Of a stretch of DNA of 50,442 nucleotides, positions 15,941 through 24,497 are shown piece by piece; the first letter of the stretch is position 1, and the number at the start of each line of letters is the position of its first letter. The translations under genes and the position numbers were made by a program. Under the pieces are notes generated by a model. It was not told where the DNA came from, searched no databases, and worked only from the letters and a program-made list of their open reading frames with translations. Origin of the DNA: Paradesertivirga sp966210515 (GTDB lineage Bacteria; Bacteroidota; Bacteroidia; Sphingobacteriales; Sphingobacteriaceae); contig CBIHLM010000029.1 in assembly GCA_966210515.1 (NCBI GenBank), forward strand, positions 1 through 50,442, given 5' to 3'.

Positions 15941-17034
15941 AATTTCACACTCTTTCTACTTCCGGTAGTTACTTTTACTTTGCTACCTTCTTTTAAAGAC
16001 ATAATACCCGTGGTTAACACCGTATCTCCAGCCTTTAATCCCGAAGTAATTAAAATTTCTTTTTCTGTACGGGTAGACGTCTGCACCATTACTTCCCTTG
16101 CTTTTCCGCTATCAGTTACAAATACTTTTTTTCCATCCTGAACCGGAATGATAGCTTCAGTAGGAATCAGAATTGCGTCCTCTATGGTTGTAAGCGGCAG
16201 TGAAATATTAGCGAATGATCCTGGAACCAGCAGGCCATTGGGATTATCCGCACGGGCGCGTAACTGCAAAGTCCGGGTTGCGGCTTCAATTCTTGGTTCT
16301 ATTGCATAAACTCTTGCCTTATAAACCTGGGTAGAACCCGCCACCGAAAAATCAATTACTGCACCCTCATTCACTTTTCCCGAATATTTCTCGGGAACAG
16401 AAAAAGTGATTTTGACCGGATTTAAACTCACCAAATTTGTGATCGGCATGGATGGAGTAACATATTCTCCTACAGAAACAGATCTTAAGCCAATTCTTCC
16501 GCTAAACGGTGCACTGACAACGGTTTTAGCTATCTGTGCACGAATTAATTGACTTTGTGCTTTGGCCGTCCGAAAGTCAGCCGAAGCAATATCATATTCT
16601 TCCCTGCTTATAGCCTCTTTTTGAAGCAACAGCCGTGCTCGTCTTTCATTTTCTGATGCTAAACTCTGTCTGGTGGATGCCTGAGCCAACTGCGCCCTCA
16701 ATTCCGAATCGTCAATTTTAACTAATGTCTGGCCTCTCCGTACATTTGATCCCTCATTAAAGTATATGCCTTTAATAATGCCCGACACCTCACTTATAAT
16801 CCGCACCTCTTCATTGGCATCGATGGAGCCTGTTACAGTCAGTGAGTTTTCAAAACTTACAGGGCTTACTACAATACCATTCACGTTCATCGGCCTTTGG
16901 TCAGCCCCGCCGGGTCCGCCTCCCTTCCCGCCATTGCCGGGTCCGGCTATTTTGCTGTTTTCTGATATGCGATACGCGATCAAAGCACCAAAGCCGATAA
17001 TGAGTGCAGTGTAAATAATATATTTGGTTTTCAT
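15937..17034 (-). CDS. Periplasmic adaptor (membrane fusion protein) of the RND pump
   Basis: 365 residues with an N-terminal membrane anchor (about 5-22), then a Gly-rich linker (about 32-46). The usual adaptor order follows: barrel-sandwich half (around 80-110, GSNVRRGQTLVKIDDSEL), helical hairpin (110-170), second half of the sandwich (APFSGRIGLRSVSVGEYV), beta-barrel and membrane-proximal domain. It links the RND pump to the TolC channel. It overlaps both neighbours by 4 nt, so the operon is translationally coupled. Confidence 0.95.
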   Translation of the reverse strand: MKTKYIIYTALIIGFGALIAYRISENSKIAGPGNGGKGGGPGGADQRPMNVNGIVVSPVSFENSLTVTGSIDANEEVRIISEVSGIIKGIYFNEGSNVRRGQTLVKIDDSELRAQLAQASTRQSLASENERRARLLLQKEAISREEYDIASADFRTAKAQSQLIRAQIAKTVVSAPFSGRIGLRSVSVGEYVTPSMPITNLVSLNPVKITFSVPEKYSGKVNEGAVIDFSVAGSTQVYKARVYAIEPRIEAATRTLQLRARADNPNGLLVPGSFANISLPLTTIEDAILIPTEAIIPVQDGKKVFVTDSGKAREVMVQTSTRTEKEILITSGLKAGDTVLTTGIMSLKEGSKVKVTTGSRKSVKL

Positions 17035-17495
17035 TTTTTCGATTTATAGTTTATTACAATTTCAGCCGGCTTTGCGTCCGACAAATTACTGCTAATCTGT
17101 TGCAGTACAGATAAAAATGTTTGAATTTGACTTTCAGATATATTTTCTACCGACTTAGAATTCAGCCTGATTATCGCTCCCTCAATTTTTGGAATTATCT
17201 CTCTGGCTTTTTCCGTCAGCTTGATCAAATGCTGACGCCTGTCCTTTTCATTTATGGTACGTACCACATAACCCTTGTCTGATAGATAATCAATTATGTT
17301 CACCATATATGACTTATCTACTTCGAGCAATTCACTTAAACTTTTTTGAGTCAGTTGTTCGTTATGAATGTTAATCAGAACAAGAACGTACTGGTACCGG
17401 TCAATATCCATCCCCTCTGCTTCCTGCGAAAAGATGCCTAAATATTTTTTGCTTGCAGAAAGGAGCAGATGGGCCAGGGGCTGTTTAATGTTCAT
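17031..17495 (-). CDS. MarR-family regulator of the efflux operon
   Basis: About 154 residues with a winged helix-turn-helix: LTQKSLSELLEVDKSYMVNIIDYLSDKGYV is recognition-helix-like and VRTINEKDRRQHLIKLTEKA is the wing typical of MarR. The start is placed at the ATG at 17493-17495. A TTG at 17507 overlaps the -7 box and is unlikely. It heads the efflux operon and overlaps the adaptor gene by 4 nt. It probably represses itself, the pump genes and possibly the divergent peptidase through the palindrome at 17524-17548, with release on ligand binding. Confidence 0.9.
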   Translation of the reverse strand: MNIKQPLAHLLLSASKKYLGIFSQEAEGMDIDRYQYVLVLINIHNEQLTQKSLSELLEVDKSYMVNIIDYLSDKGYVVRTINEKDRRQHLIKLTEKAREIIPKIEGAIIRLNSKSVENISESQIQTFLSVLQQISSNLSDAKPAEIVINYKSKK

Positions 17496-17504
17496 TATAG
17501 GATG

Positions 17505-17512
17505 CAAAAATA
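17505..17512 (-). promoter_or_regulatory. -7 box of the marR-efflux operon
   Basis: Minus strand TATTTTTG matches TAnnTTTG exactly and is followed by C, as is common in Bacteroidota. It lies about 10 nt before the chosen marR ATG, so the leader is very short. The MarR-type palindrome starts 12 nt upstream, well placed to block polymerase. Confidence 0.5.
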
Positions 17513-17523
17513 CCTAAGCCCCG

Positions 17524-17548
17524 TTCAACTAGTTGAAAGTACCAACTA
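17524..17548. promoter_or_regulatory. MarR-type operator palindrome
   Basis: A perfect 14-bp palindrome TTCAACTAGTTGAA covers 17524-17537. TAGTTG (17530-17535) also pairs with CAACTA (17543-17548) across a 7-nt spacer, so three half-sites overlap. The site lies in the gap between marR and the divergent M61 peptidase, directly upstream of the marR -7 box. CAACTA/TAGTTG half-sites are common for MarR proteins. Confidence 0.6.
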
Positions 17549-17608
17549 TTTTACAGATGTTAATCAAGTTCTGACTGGTCGTATAAAATTTTTGATTAAA
17601 ATTGAATA

Positions 17609-19432
17609 ATGAAGCAAGTTTTAATTTATCCGCTTATTTATATTTTATTTATGGCTTTAAACACGGAAGACAGTTACGCTCAATCCGAAATATCTTACCA
17701 GCTTTCATTCCCCGAAGCTCAGGCCCACTACGTTGATATTGAAATGAATCTCAAAGGCATTAAAAAAGATTTTATTGATTTAAGAATGCCTGTATGGACG
17801 CCTGGCTCTTATCTGGTAAGAGAATTTTCAAAAAACGTAGAAAGCTTCTCCGCAAAAAGCGCTTCAGATTCAAAACTATCGTCTTCAAAAATCAATAAAA
17901 ACACCTGGCGCATTTCTGACATCAAAAATCAGGACATCAGTATAAAATACCGTGTTTACGCTTTTGAGCTTTCGGTAAGAACAAGTTTTGTAGATGCTTC
18001 ACATGCATTTTTATCTCCCAGCGGATTATTGATGTACCCTGAAGGAATGATAAAATCACCTTCGACAATTACTATAAAACCTTACAAAAACTGGGAAAAA
18101 ATTTCAACCGGATTAGATCCTGTAAAAGGGAAAAGCAATACATTTTATGCTCCTGATTATGACATTCTGTATGATTCGCCTTTGGAGGTCGGCAATCATG
18201 ACACTTTCGACTTTATCGCTGCAGGTGTAAAACACGAAGTGGCAATGTATGGTGGCGGAAATTATGATAAAGCGAATTTAGTTGAAGACATGAGAGACAT
18301 TATTGAGGCTGAAACTGAAATCTTCAAAGAAAACCCCAATAAGCGCTATGTTTTCATTATTCATAATACCTCGGCAGGGGGAGGCGGCTTAGAACATCTC
18401 AACTCGACTGTGCTTGGTGCCCGCAGACTGGGGTATTCTGAAGAAGATAGTTATAAAAGCTTTCTAGGCCTGGTGGCTCACGAGTACTTCCACCTTTGGA
18501 ACGTCAAAAGATTGAGACCACAGGCTTTGGGCCCGTTCGATTATAGTAAAGAAAATTACACCAGCAATTTATGGATAGCTGAAGGATTTACAGCCTATTT
18601 CGATAATTTGATTCTCCGCCGTACGGGAATCTATTCTCCCGAAAAATATATCAGCACGCTCCTGACGGATATAAACACAGTGGAAAATCAGCCGGGAAAT
18701 CAAGTTCAACCAGTTAGCGAAGCAAGCTTTGATGCCTGGATAAAATACTACCGCCCGAACGAAAACTCCAAAAACAGCACAATCTCTTATTACGACAAAG
18801 GCGCTTTAATCGGAATGATCTTAGACCTGGAAATTCTGGGTGCCACTAAAGGAGCAAAACGCCTGGATGATGTAATGAAAGCCATGTATGATGAATACTA
18901 TAAAAAGCAGAAACGTGGCTATACAGATGCTGAATTTAAAGTGATGGCAGAAAAGATCGCAGGTAAATCACTGGATGAGATTTACAACAAATACATAAAT
19001 GGAACAGAGCCAATAAGTTTCAACTCGTATTTAGGCCATGCCGGATTATATCTTATTAACGATTATGAGGGTAAAGAAAATCCTTCCCTCGGCGTAGCTA
19101 CGGCAGTGAGAGACGGAAAGTTAATAATCACCGCAGTGCAAAGAGGAAGCGCCGCATGGAATGATGGATTGAATGTGAACGATGAACTTATCGCGATAAA
19201 CGACTATAGAATAACCGGGGCGGCAGATACTAAAGGTGTCAGCGACCTTGTCAACACTATCTCATCCAAAAAAATAGGTGAAAAAATCAAAGCAACAATC
19301 TCCAGAGATGGGATAATCAAAATTCTGGATATAACTATTGCTAAGGCAATCGGTGGAAAATATCGTATAGAAATTGATAAAAGCGCCACCGATGAACAAC
19401 TTGCGATACGCAAAATATGGCTGAGTTTGTAA
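17609..19432 (+). CDS. M61-family peptidase (glycyl aminopeptidase-like) with PDZ domain
   Basis: 607 residues with a signal peptide (about 1-25), so probably periplasmic or exported. A beta-rich N-terminal domain precedes a gluzincin catalytic domain. Zinc is held by His291 and His295 of HEYFH with Glu292 as general base and Glu325 (EGFTAYFDN) as third ligand. A PDZ domain covers about 500-590 (VRDGKLIITAVQRGSAAWNDGL...). M61 founders prefer N-terminal Gly or Ala, but substrates in Bacteroidota are mostly unknown. It is transcribed away from marR across a 113-nt gap with the operator. Confidence 0.93.
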   Translation: MKQVLIYPLIYILFMALNTEDSYAQSEISYQLSFPEAQAHYVDIEMNLKGIKKDFIDLRMPVWTPGSYLVREFSKNVESFSAKSASDSKLSSSKINKNTWRISDIKNQDISIKYRVYAFELSVRTSFVDASHAFLSPSGLLMYPEGMIKSPSTITIKPYKNWEKISTGLDPVKGKSNTFYAPDYDILYDSPLEVGNHDTFDFIAAGVKHEVAMYGGGNYDKANLVEDMRDIIEAETEIFKENPNKRYVFIIHNTSAGGGGLEHLNSTVLGARRLGYSEEDSYKSFLGLVAHEYFHLWNVKRLRPQALGPFDYSKENYTSNLWIAEGFTAYFDNLILRRTGIYSPEKYISTLLTDINTVENQPGNQVQPVSEASFDAWIKYYRPNENSKNSTISYYDKGALIGMILDLEILGATKGAKRLDDVMKAMYDEYYKKQKRGYTDAEFKVMAEKIAGKSLDEIYNKYINGTEPISFNSYLGHAGLYLINDYEGKENPSLGVATAVRDGKLIITAVQRGSAAWNDGLNVNDELIAINDYRITGAADTKGVSDLVNTISSKKIGEKIKATISRDGIIKILDITIAKAIGGKYRIEIDKSATDEQLAIRKIWLSL

Positions 19433-19463
19433 ACATCATTAAAACAAAACCTTAATATCAATC

Positions 19464-19524
19464 GCAAAGACCCTAAGTCACAAAGAAGTGCAACGCCTCA
19501 AAGCTTTGCGTCTCGGGTCTTTGC
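19464..19524. terminator. Long inverted repeat between convergent genes, likely bidirectional terminator or repeat element
   Basis: GCAAAGACCC at 19464-19473 is perfectly complementary to GGGTCTTTGC at 19515-19524. The 41-nt loop holds a second palindrome, CAAAGCTTTG at 19499-19508. CGCAAAG/CACAAAG/CTCAAAG heptamer-like words recur inside. It fills the gap between the M61 gene and the convergent lipoprotein gene. No clear T-run follows, so termination is inferred from position. Confidence 0.5.
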
Positions 19525-19540
19525 TGCAAAATCCTAACGC

Positions 19541-20236
19541 CTATTTCTGAGCGTAAATCACACCTTTGCGAACGATCTTCCGGCCCGAGGCTTCAACTAT
19601 TTTCTCAGGCGGGCGGTTCCAGCTGGCGTCTCCATCGTGCGTAAACTTGGTGATTACAGTGTGAGTATTTACATCGGTTAAAGTCGCATCAAGAAACATG
19701 TTATAGGTTTTTGCGCCGTTATTTACCGACGTATTCTGTCCATTATTTAAGATATTACCCAAAACCGTTGTGGCAACACCAATTCCGAACGAAGCGGCAT
19801 CAGACATAATTCTATTCTTTTTAACGCTAAGTTTTAATACCATATTAGCGCCAAGTAGTTTACCCAGGCTGTCAGGACTCATTTTCCAGGACTCTCTGAT
19901 ATCAATACCCTGCTGCTGTAATTTACTGTTCACCTGTTCTACGTTCATAAGATCAACATACTGTTTCCTTTTGTTCTTTTTCGATTTGAACAAGTATTGG
20001 TTATAAAATTCCTGTTGAATGAGTTTACTTTCAGATTCTTCCGTCTGTCTGATCTTCGATTCATTGAAATTTGCAGGCATGCGTCCTGTAAGCTCCACTA
20101 CAGCGGGCAGAATGGCAACCTTTTTCCCCTCAAGGTTCACCTGATCTAACCAGGCTTTATTATTATATACTTTTGTCGAACATGCTTGAAACAGAACTGC
20201 CGACAGCAGCAAAGCAATTAATGTAAATCTTTTCAT
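19541..20236 (-). CDS. Lipoprotein of unknown function
   Basis: 231 residues. The N terminus is a lipoprotein signal with lipobox LFQAC and Cys19 as the lipidated residue, so the mature protein is membrane-anchored in the periplasm or outer membrane. The rest is soluble: KVAILPAVVELTGRMP near 40, a charged stretch near 85-95, GKLLGANMVLKLSV near 130, and a short hydrophobic Gly-rich segment (about 150-168) followed by a C-terminal beta-rich part. The 'rate-of-assembly' style KVAILP and LGANMVL segments recall proteins that modulate envelope assembly, such as CsgG-like or GNA1162-like lipoproteins, but I cannot assign a family. Confidence 0.7.
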   Translation of the reverse strand: MKRFTLIALLLSAVLFQACSTKVYNNKAWLDQVNLEGKKVAILPAVVELTGRMPANFNESKIRQTEESESKLIQQEFYNQYLFKSKKNKRKQYVDLMNVEQVNSKLQQQGIDIRESWKMSPDSLGKLLGANMVLKLSVKKNRIMSDAASFGIGVATTVLGNILNNGQNTSVNNGAKTYNMFLDATLTDVNTHTVITKFTHDGDASWNRPPEKIVEASGRKIVRKGVIYAQK

Positions 20237-20331
20237 TTTGTGATATGATTGTGTGTATAATAAAGACGGATTTAAACATGAGAAAGTTACACGTGGCTAA
20301 ACATTAAAAGAAAAATAAGCTATAAATGAAT

Positions 20332-20339
20332 ATCTTCGT
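20332..20339 (+). promoter_or_regulatory. Possible -7 box of the LytTR regulator gene
   Basis: TATCTTCG resembles TAnnTTTG with one change and has the same TTCG ending as the metK box. It lies 36 nt before the ATG at 20376. No clear -33 element is seen. Confidence 0.25.
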
Positions 20340-20375
20340 TATAATACCTGATAAAGGAACCTGAACTTTCATTCG

Positions 20376-21095
20376 ATGATACGCTGCCTTGTTGTTGACG
20401 ACGAACCTTTAGCTCTTGATATACTTACAGATTATATCGAGAAAGTTCCTTTTTTAAAACTGGTAACAGCAACCACAAGTGCTTTCGAAGCCTTAGCAAT
20501 AGCCCAAAAAGACGAAGTAGACCTGATCTTTCTTGATGTTCAGATGCCTGAACTTACCGGGATTCAATTCTTGAAAGTCCTCAATGGAAAATGCTGCGTA
20601 ATCCTTACTACAGCATATTCGCAGTATGCCCTGGATGGATATGAATTAGATGTAGCCGACTATTTACTTAAGCCAATTGCATTCGACAGGTTTTACAAAT
20701 CTGTTCTAAAGGTGCAAAACACTCTTCAACAAGCAAATCCTCCGGCAGCTGCCGCAAAAACAATAGACAACGGTATCAATTCTTTTATATTCGTAAAAAC
20801 CGAACATAAAATTCAAAAAATTTATCTCGACGACATTCTGTATATAGAGGGTCTAAAAGATTATATCTCCATTTTCACTAAAACCGAACGCATCATTACC
20901 CTTCAGCATATGAAAAAAATGGAAGAGAATTTGCCGGCTGGCCGATTTATCCGCGTTCACAAATCCTATATCATCTCGCTTGACAAAATAGAAAGTATCG
21001 AGCGAAGCAGAATACAGATCGGCGACAAGATAATTCCGGTTGGCGATACCTACAGGGACAACTTTTTCAAACTGATTGAAGATAAAAACATCTAA
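20376..21095 (+). CDS. LytTR-family response regulator
   Basis: 239 residues. The receiver domain (1-120) has Asp8/Asp9, phospho-acceptor Asp54 (LIFLDVQMPEL) and Lys99 (YLLKPI). The LytTR DNA-binding domain (about 135-235) has the typical IYLDDILYIEGLKDYI and FIRVHKSYIISLDKI segments. LytTR regulators usually pair with a LytS-type (His_kinase) sensor, but none is next to it. The RemB-like outer-membrane gene follows 149 nt downstream on the same strand and could be a target or merely a neighbour. Confidence 0.93.
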   Translation: MIRCLVVDDEPLALDILTDYIEKVPFLKLVTATTSAFEALAIAQKDEVDLIFLDVQMPELTGIQFLKVLNGKCCVILTTAYSQYALDGYELDVADYLLKPIAFDRFYKSVLKVQNTLQQANPPAAAAKTIDNGINSFIFVKTEHKIQKIYLDDILYIEGLKDYISIFTKTERIITLQHMKKMEENLPAGRFIRVHKSYIISLDKIESIERSRIQIGDKIIPVGDTYRDNFFKLIEDKNI

Positions 21096-21244
21096 CTGTT
21101 CCTCAGTAAAACGGCGATACACCGGGGCACCATAAGCCTAAATTGAAGATAAAAACCCTTCTTTTCCCTCAGACTTTAAATTTTCTTAGTTTAGCGGCTT
21201 GAAAATGGAGCCCTTATGGCGATTCATTTTATATAAGAGATCCT

Positions 21245-22849
21245 ATGCTTAGAATATACATTTTCTTTCTGACCCTGCTTGCTTCAGCCAGCGCTTTCAG
21301 TCAATCCCGCACATACCTGTACGATTATCATCAATATCAAAAAATTAATAACGGTATCTACTCAATAGACACCAATCTTCATACGGCGATGCGTCCCGTT
21401 TTTCCAAACGACAGTCTGCAGTACAGATTGCTGGATTCATTACCGTACGCAAACATCGATACTACAAATCAACGCTCTTGGTTGCACCGCAAGCTCTTTA
21501 CAGAACATTTAATTCAAATAGAAAAACCTGATTACAACGTCTACATAGATTTTTTACCCGACTTCCAGGTTGGCCGCGATCGGCAACATAACCGCACCAC
21601 ATGGTTAAATACCCGTGGTTTTCAAATTCAGGGGAACATTGGAAAGAAATTTCGCTTTTATAGCAGCGCTTATGAAAATCAAGCCAAGCTTCCGGGGTAT
21701 ATTACTGATTTTGTAAATAGAACAGGAGTAATTCCCGGGCAGGTGAATGACAAATTTCCCGATCGCAGCACAAAAGACTGGGCTTATGCTTCAGCCTTAA
21801 TCAATTATACGCCAAACAAATATTTCTCCTTTGTTCTGGGTCAGGATAAAAACTTCATTGGCGACGGTTATCGTTCCATGATTTTGTCCGACGTAGCCTC
21901 CAATTACCCATTTTTCAAAATTGAAACCACTTTGGGCAGGGTACGATATGTTAATATCTGGGCACAATTCCAGGATCTGACAGCCCCACGGTTATCTTAC
22001 GATAACGGCTTTAGAAAAAAGTATGGAGTGTTCCACCATCTCGATTGGAATGTAAGCAAACGTCTTTCCCTTGGCGTCTTTGAATCAATAATCTGGCAAA
22101 AGAATGATGAGGTCGGAAAGCGTGGTTTTGATCTGAGTTATGTAACCCCAATTATTTTCTTACGTGCCGTAGAAGGATACAACGGATCTCCGGACAATGC
22201 TTTGTTAGGGTTTAACGGAAAGTATAAGTTTGCGAAGAACCTGACAACTTACGGACAGTTTATTCTGGACGAATTCACCGCAAAAGAGTTTTTTGGAGGC
22301 AATGGTTATTGGGCCAATAAATTTGGCATTCAGTTCGGAATAAAAGGCTTTAACGCTTTCAAGGTCGAAAATCTAAATTTCCTTACGGAGTTTAATACTG
22401 CCCGCCCGTATACCTATTCACAACGAAGCTCATTAATTAATTACGGCCATTACAATCAGCCTCTGGCGCACCCTTTTGGAGCGAACTTTAAAGAATTCCT
22501 CGGCATTGTCGACTACACTTACAAACGTTTCCAGTTCTTTCTTCAGGGCAATATGGCCGAATATGGATTAGATCCTGCCGATACCAACTTTGGAAAGGAT
22601 ATTTTCAAACCCTATACTACCCGCACTACCGCCCAGGGCGACTACGGAAACCAAACCGGGCAAGGCATAAAAACAGACTTTTTGTATCTGGATGGAAGAA
22701 CTTCCTTCCTTTTAAACCCCAAAACCAATTTACGAATCGAATTAGGAGCCGTTTTTAGAAATGAAAAAAATGTATTGATGAATGATAAAACAACATGGGT
22801 AACTTTAGGCCTGCGCAGCTCATTCAGGAATTTATACCAGGATTTTTGA
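21245..22849 (+). CDS. RemB-like outer-membrane protein (gliding motility / capsule-assembly type)
   Basis: 534 residues with a signal peptide (about 1-20, ending AFSQS). The mature part is rich in aromatic residues and alternating strands, with a C-terminal outer-membrane-barrel look. Segments such as VYIDFLPDFQVGRD, NTRGFQIQGNIGKKFRFYSS, FSFVLGQDKNFIGDGYRSM and NFLTEFNTARPYTY match what I know as the RemB family, named in Flavobacterium johnsoniae gliding, related to Wzi-type capsule proteins. In Sphingobacteriaceae the role is probably surface polysaccharide attachment rather than gliding. Product name is from pattern recognition only. Confidence 0.65.
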   Translation: MLRIYIFFLTLLASASAFSQSRTYLYDYHQYQKINNGIYSIDTNLHTAMRPVFPNDSLQYRLLDSLPYANIDTTNQRSWLHRKLFTEHLIQIEKPDYNVYIDFLPDFQVGRDRQHNRTTWLNTRGFQIQGNIGKKFRFYSSAYENQAKLPGYITDFVNRTGVIPGQVNDKFPDRSTKDWAYASALINYTPNKYFSFVLGQDKNFIGDGYRSMILSDVASNYPFFKIETTLGRVRYVNIWAQFQDLTAPRLSYDNGFRKKYGVFHHLDWNVSKRLSLGVFESIIWQKNDEVGKRGFDLSYVTPIIFLRAVEGYNGSPDNALLGFNGKYKFAKNLTTYGQFILDEFTAKEFFGGNGYWANKFGIQFGIKGFNAFKVENLNFLTEFNTARPYTYSQRSSLINYGHYNQPLAHPFGANFKEFLGIVDYTYKRFQFFLQGNMAEYGLDPADTNFGKDIFKPYTTRTTAQGDYGNQTGQGIKTDFLYLDGRTSFLLNPKTNLRIELGAVFRNEKNVLMNDKTTWVTLGLRSSFRNLYQDF

Positions 22850-23277
22850 TAAGAGACGCTCTCCTTCCTCCGCTTAGGCTTTTTATTCTTTTCTTGGGCC
22901 CTAGAGGTTTTAAAGAAATTCGCCGAGGCTGGTTCAGCAGGAAAATGTATAGTGATTAACCTATGAATTTATTTAAGATGATTCTCTAAGGAGAAGCTAC
23001 CTCAACCAAAGAAATAAAAACTCACTAGATAAACAAAAGCTCCCGAAGCAGGAGCGTCGGCCCGAACAGAAACACGGCTGAGTATTTTTCTGTTCTTGGG
23101 CTTTTGGTACTTTTGGGCCAAGCCAAAAGTCCTAGGCTTCGGCCGCCAATAAGGCCGTCGAAAGAACCTCTTCAACACAGACCTACCTGCGCGACGAGAT
23201 GCTAAAACAATTACTTTGATTAATATCTATACTTTACTTCTTTTTAAGTTCATTACTCGGGATGCCCACTTTATCAA
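22850..23277. other. 428-bp intergenic region with no gene
   Basis: No open frame of note or conserved protein fragment is seen on either strand. The left half (22850-23038) has no structure I can name. The right half (23039-23160) contains a cluster of inverted repeats described separately. A T-rich stretch near 23215-23250 follows. Neither the RemB-like gene nor the carrier-domain gene, which converge here, has a classic intrinsic terminator. Confidence 0.6.
23039..23160. repeat. Palindrome-rich intergenic repeat element, copy A
   Basis: Three nested or adjacent inverted repeats: GCTCC/GGAGC (23039-23043, 23051-23055), GAACAGAAA/TTTCTGTTC (23064-23072, 23087-23095) and ACTTTTGG/CCAAAAGT (23109-23116, 23123-23130). 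They are followed by a GGCC-rich end near 23141-23160. The wording around TTTTGGTACTTTTGG resembles dispersed palindromic elements I recall from Sphingobacteriaceae genomes. A diverged second copy seems to lie at 50285-50345. Confidence 0.55.
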
Positions 23278-23778
23278 TCACTCAAACCCCATCATCACCT
23301 GATTCTTCTCAACCTTATCACCCGTCACTACCCTAACATCCTTAATCACACAATCTGCCGGCGCTTTAATAACGTTCTCCATTTTCATGGCCTCCAATAT
23401 CACCAGACTATCCCCCTTTTTTACTTCTTCGCCTTTCTTAACCAGTATATTCAACACCATTCCCGGCATCGGGGCTTTTAACTCTTTGATGTGATGGGAA
23501 GCAGCCTTATCAAAGCCAAGCTTATGTAAAAGTTCATCATACTGATCAGAAATCTCCACTAAATACTCCTTTGAGTTCACTTTCAGCAGAAGAGTTTTCT
23601 CCGCCTTTCTATGCTCAATAAGTTCTACCTGATAGGATTTATCTTTATACAGCACATGACTTACCTGGCCATTTAGCTGCTGATGATCAATTGACACTTT
23701 TTCACCATCGTAAATAAAATTCCCGTCATCGCTGCCGAATGCATACAGATGCTTGCCGTTTATCCTGACCTTATACAT
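23278..23778 (-). CDS. Biotin/lipoyl-attachment carrier protein (acyl-CoA carboxylase BCCP type)
   Basis: 166 residues. The C-terminal 75 residues form a biotinyl domain with the attachment motif EAMKMEN at 129-135 (biotinylated Lys132). PMPGMV near 103 is the usual first hairpin. The N-terminal half is a beta-rich region often found in the alpha subunit of propionyl- or pyruvate-type carboxylases, here as a separate chain. Carboxylase and carboxyltransferase subunits are not in the window. It starts 1 nt after the DUF4159 gene stop. Confidence 0.9.
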   Translation of the reverse strand: MYKVRINGKHLYAFGSDDGNFIYDGEKVSIDHQQLNGQVSHVLYKDKSYQVELIEHRKAEKTLLLKVNSKEYLVEISDQYDELLHKLGFDKAASHHIKELKAPMPGMVLNILVKKGEEVKKGDSLVILEAMKMENVIKAPADCVIKDVRVVTGDKVEKNQVMMGFE

Positions 23779-23779
23779 A

Positions 23780-24436
23780 TTATTGAGTTAAAGCATACTG
23801 AACTAAGTTAGCTCCCATCTTCAAAGCTTTGTCCCTCGTCTCAGGAGTATCCCCGGCATAGGTGCCTGCATCTTCCCAACCGTTGCCCAAATCCGTTTCG
23901 TAAGAATAATAACAAACCAATCGGCCTTTGTATATCAATCCCAGTCCCTGTGGGCGCTTACCATCATGTTCATGAATCTTCGGAATACCGCCGGGAAATT
24001 TAAACTTTTGCTGATATACGGGATGACTCGAAGGCAATTCAACAAAGCTTAATTCGGGAAATACTTTTTTCATCTGCGGTCGGATAAATTTATCCAGTCC
24101 GTAATTGTCGTCGATGTGAAGAAAACCTCCGGCCATCAAATACTTCCGCAGATTTTGTGCTTCCTGATCAGAGAATACCACATTGCCATGACCCGTCATA
24201 TAAATAAAAGGATAATTAAACAGATCGCCACTGCCGACCTCAACAATTGACTCCTCAGATTGGAAGTTGGTACCAATGTTTTTGTTGCAAAACTCAATCA
24301 AATTAACTAGCGCACTGCGATTCGCATACCAGTCACCACCACCATTATACTTTAATTTACCTAATTTATACGAAGGAGCTGTCAAGCCGCTAAGTACAGT
24401 AAGGGCAAATAATCCAAACAAAAGCAGCTTCTTCAT
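23780..24436 (-). CDS. DUF4159 secreted protein
   Basis: 218 residues with a signal peptide (about 1-19). The mature part begins YKLGKLKYNGGGDWYANRSAL, then has FIYMTGHGNVVFSDQE, GGFLHIDDNYGLD and a C-terminal GAN. These are the marks of DUF4159, whose fold is like a class I glutamine amidotransferase domain without a proven enzyme activity. It lies 61 nt after rsmE and 1 nt before the biotinyl carrier gene. Function unknown. Confidence 0.8.
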   Translation of the reverse strand: MKKLLLFGLFALTVLSGLTAPSYKLGKLKYNGGGDWYANRSALVNLIEFCNKNIGTNFQSEESIVEVGSGDLFNYPFIYMTGHGNVVFSDQEAQNLRKYLMAGGFLHIDDNYGLDKFIRPQMKKVFPELSFVELPSSHPVYQQKFKFPGGIPKIHEHDGKRPQGLGLIYKGRLVCYYSYETDLGNGWEDAGTYAGDTPETRDKALKMGANLVQYALTQ

Positions 24437-24497
24437 TAGATATTTTTAATATGATGTAAGCTCTCCAGCTAAATCCAATCAATCGTCCCGCGATTGT

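Noticed and set aside
22850..23038. Pseudogene or small gene in the long gap after the RemB-like gene
   Set aside because: I looked for protein fragments in all frames and saw nothing that matches a family.
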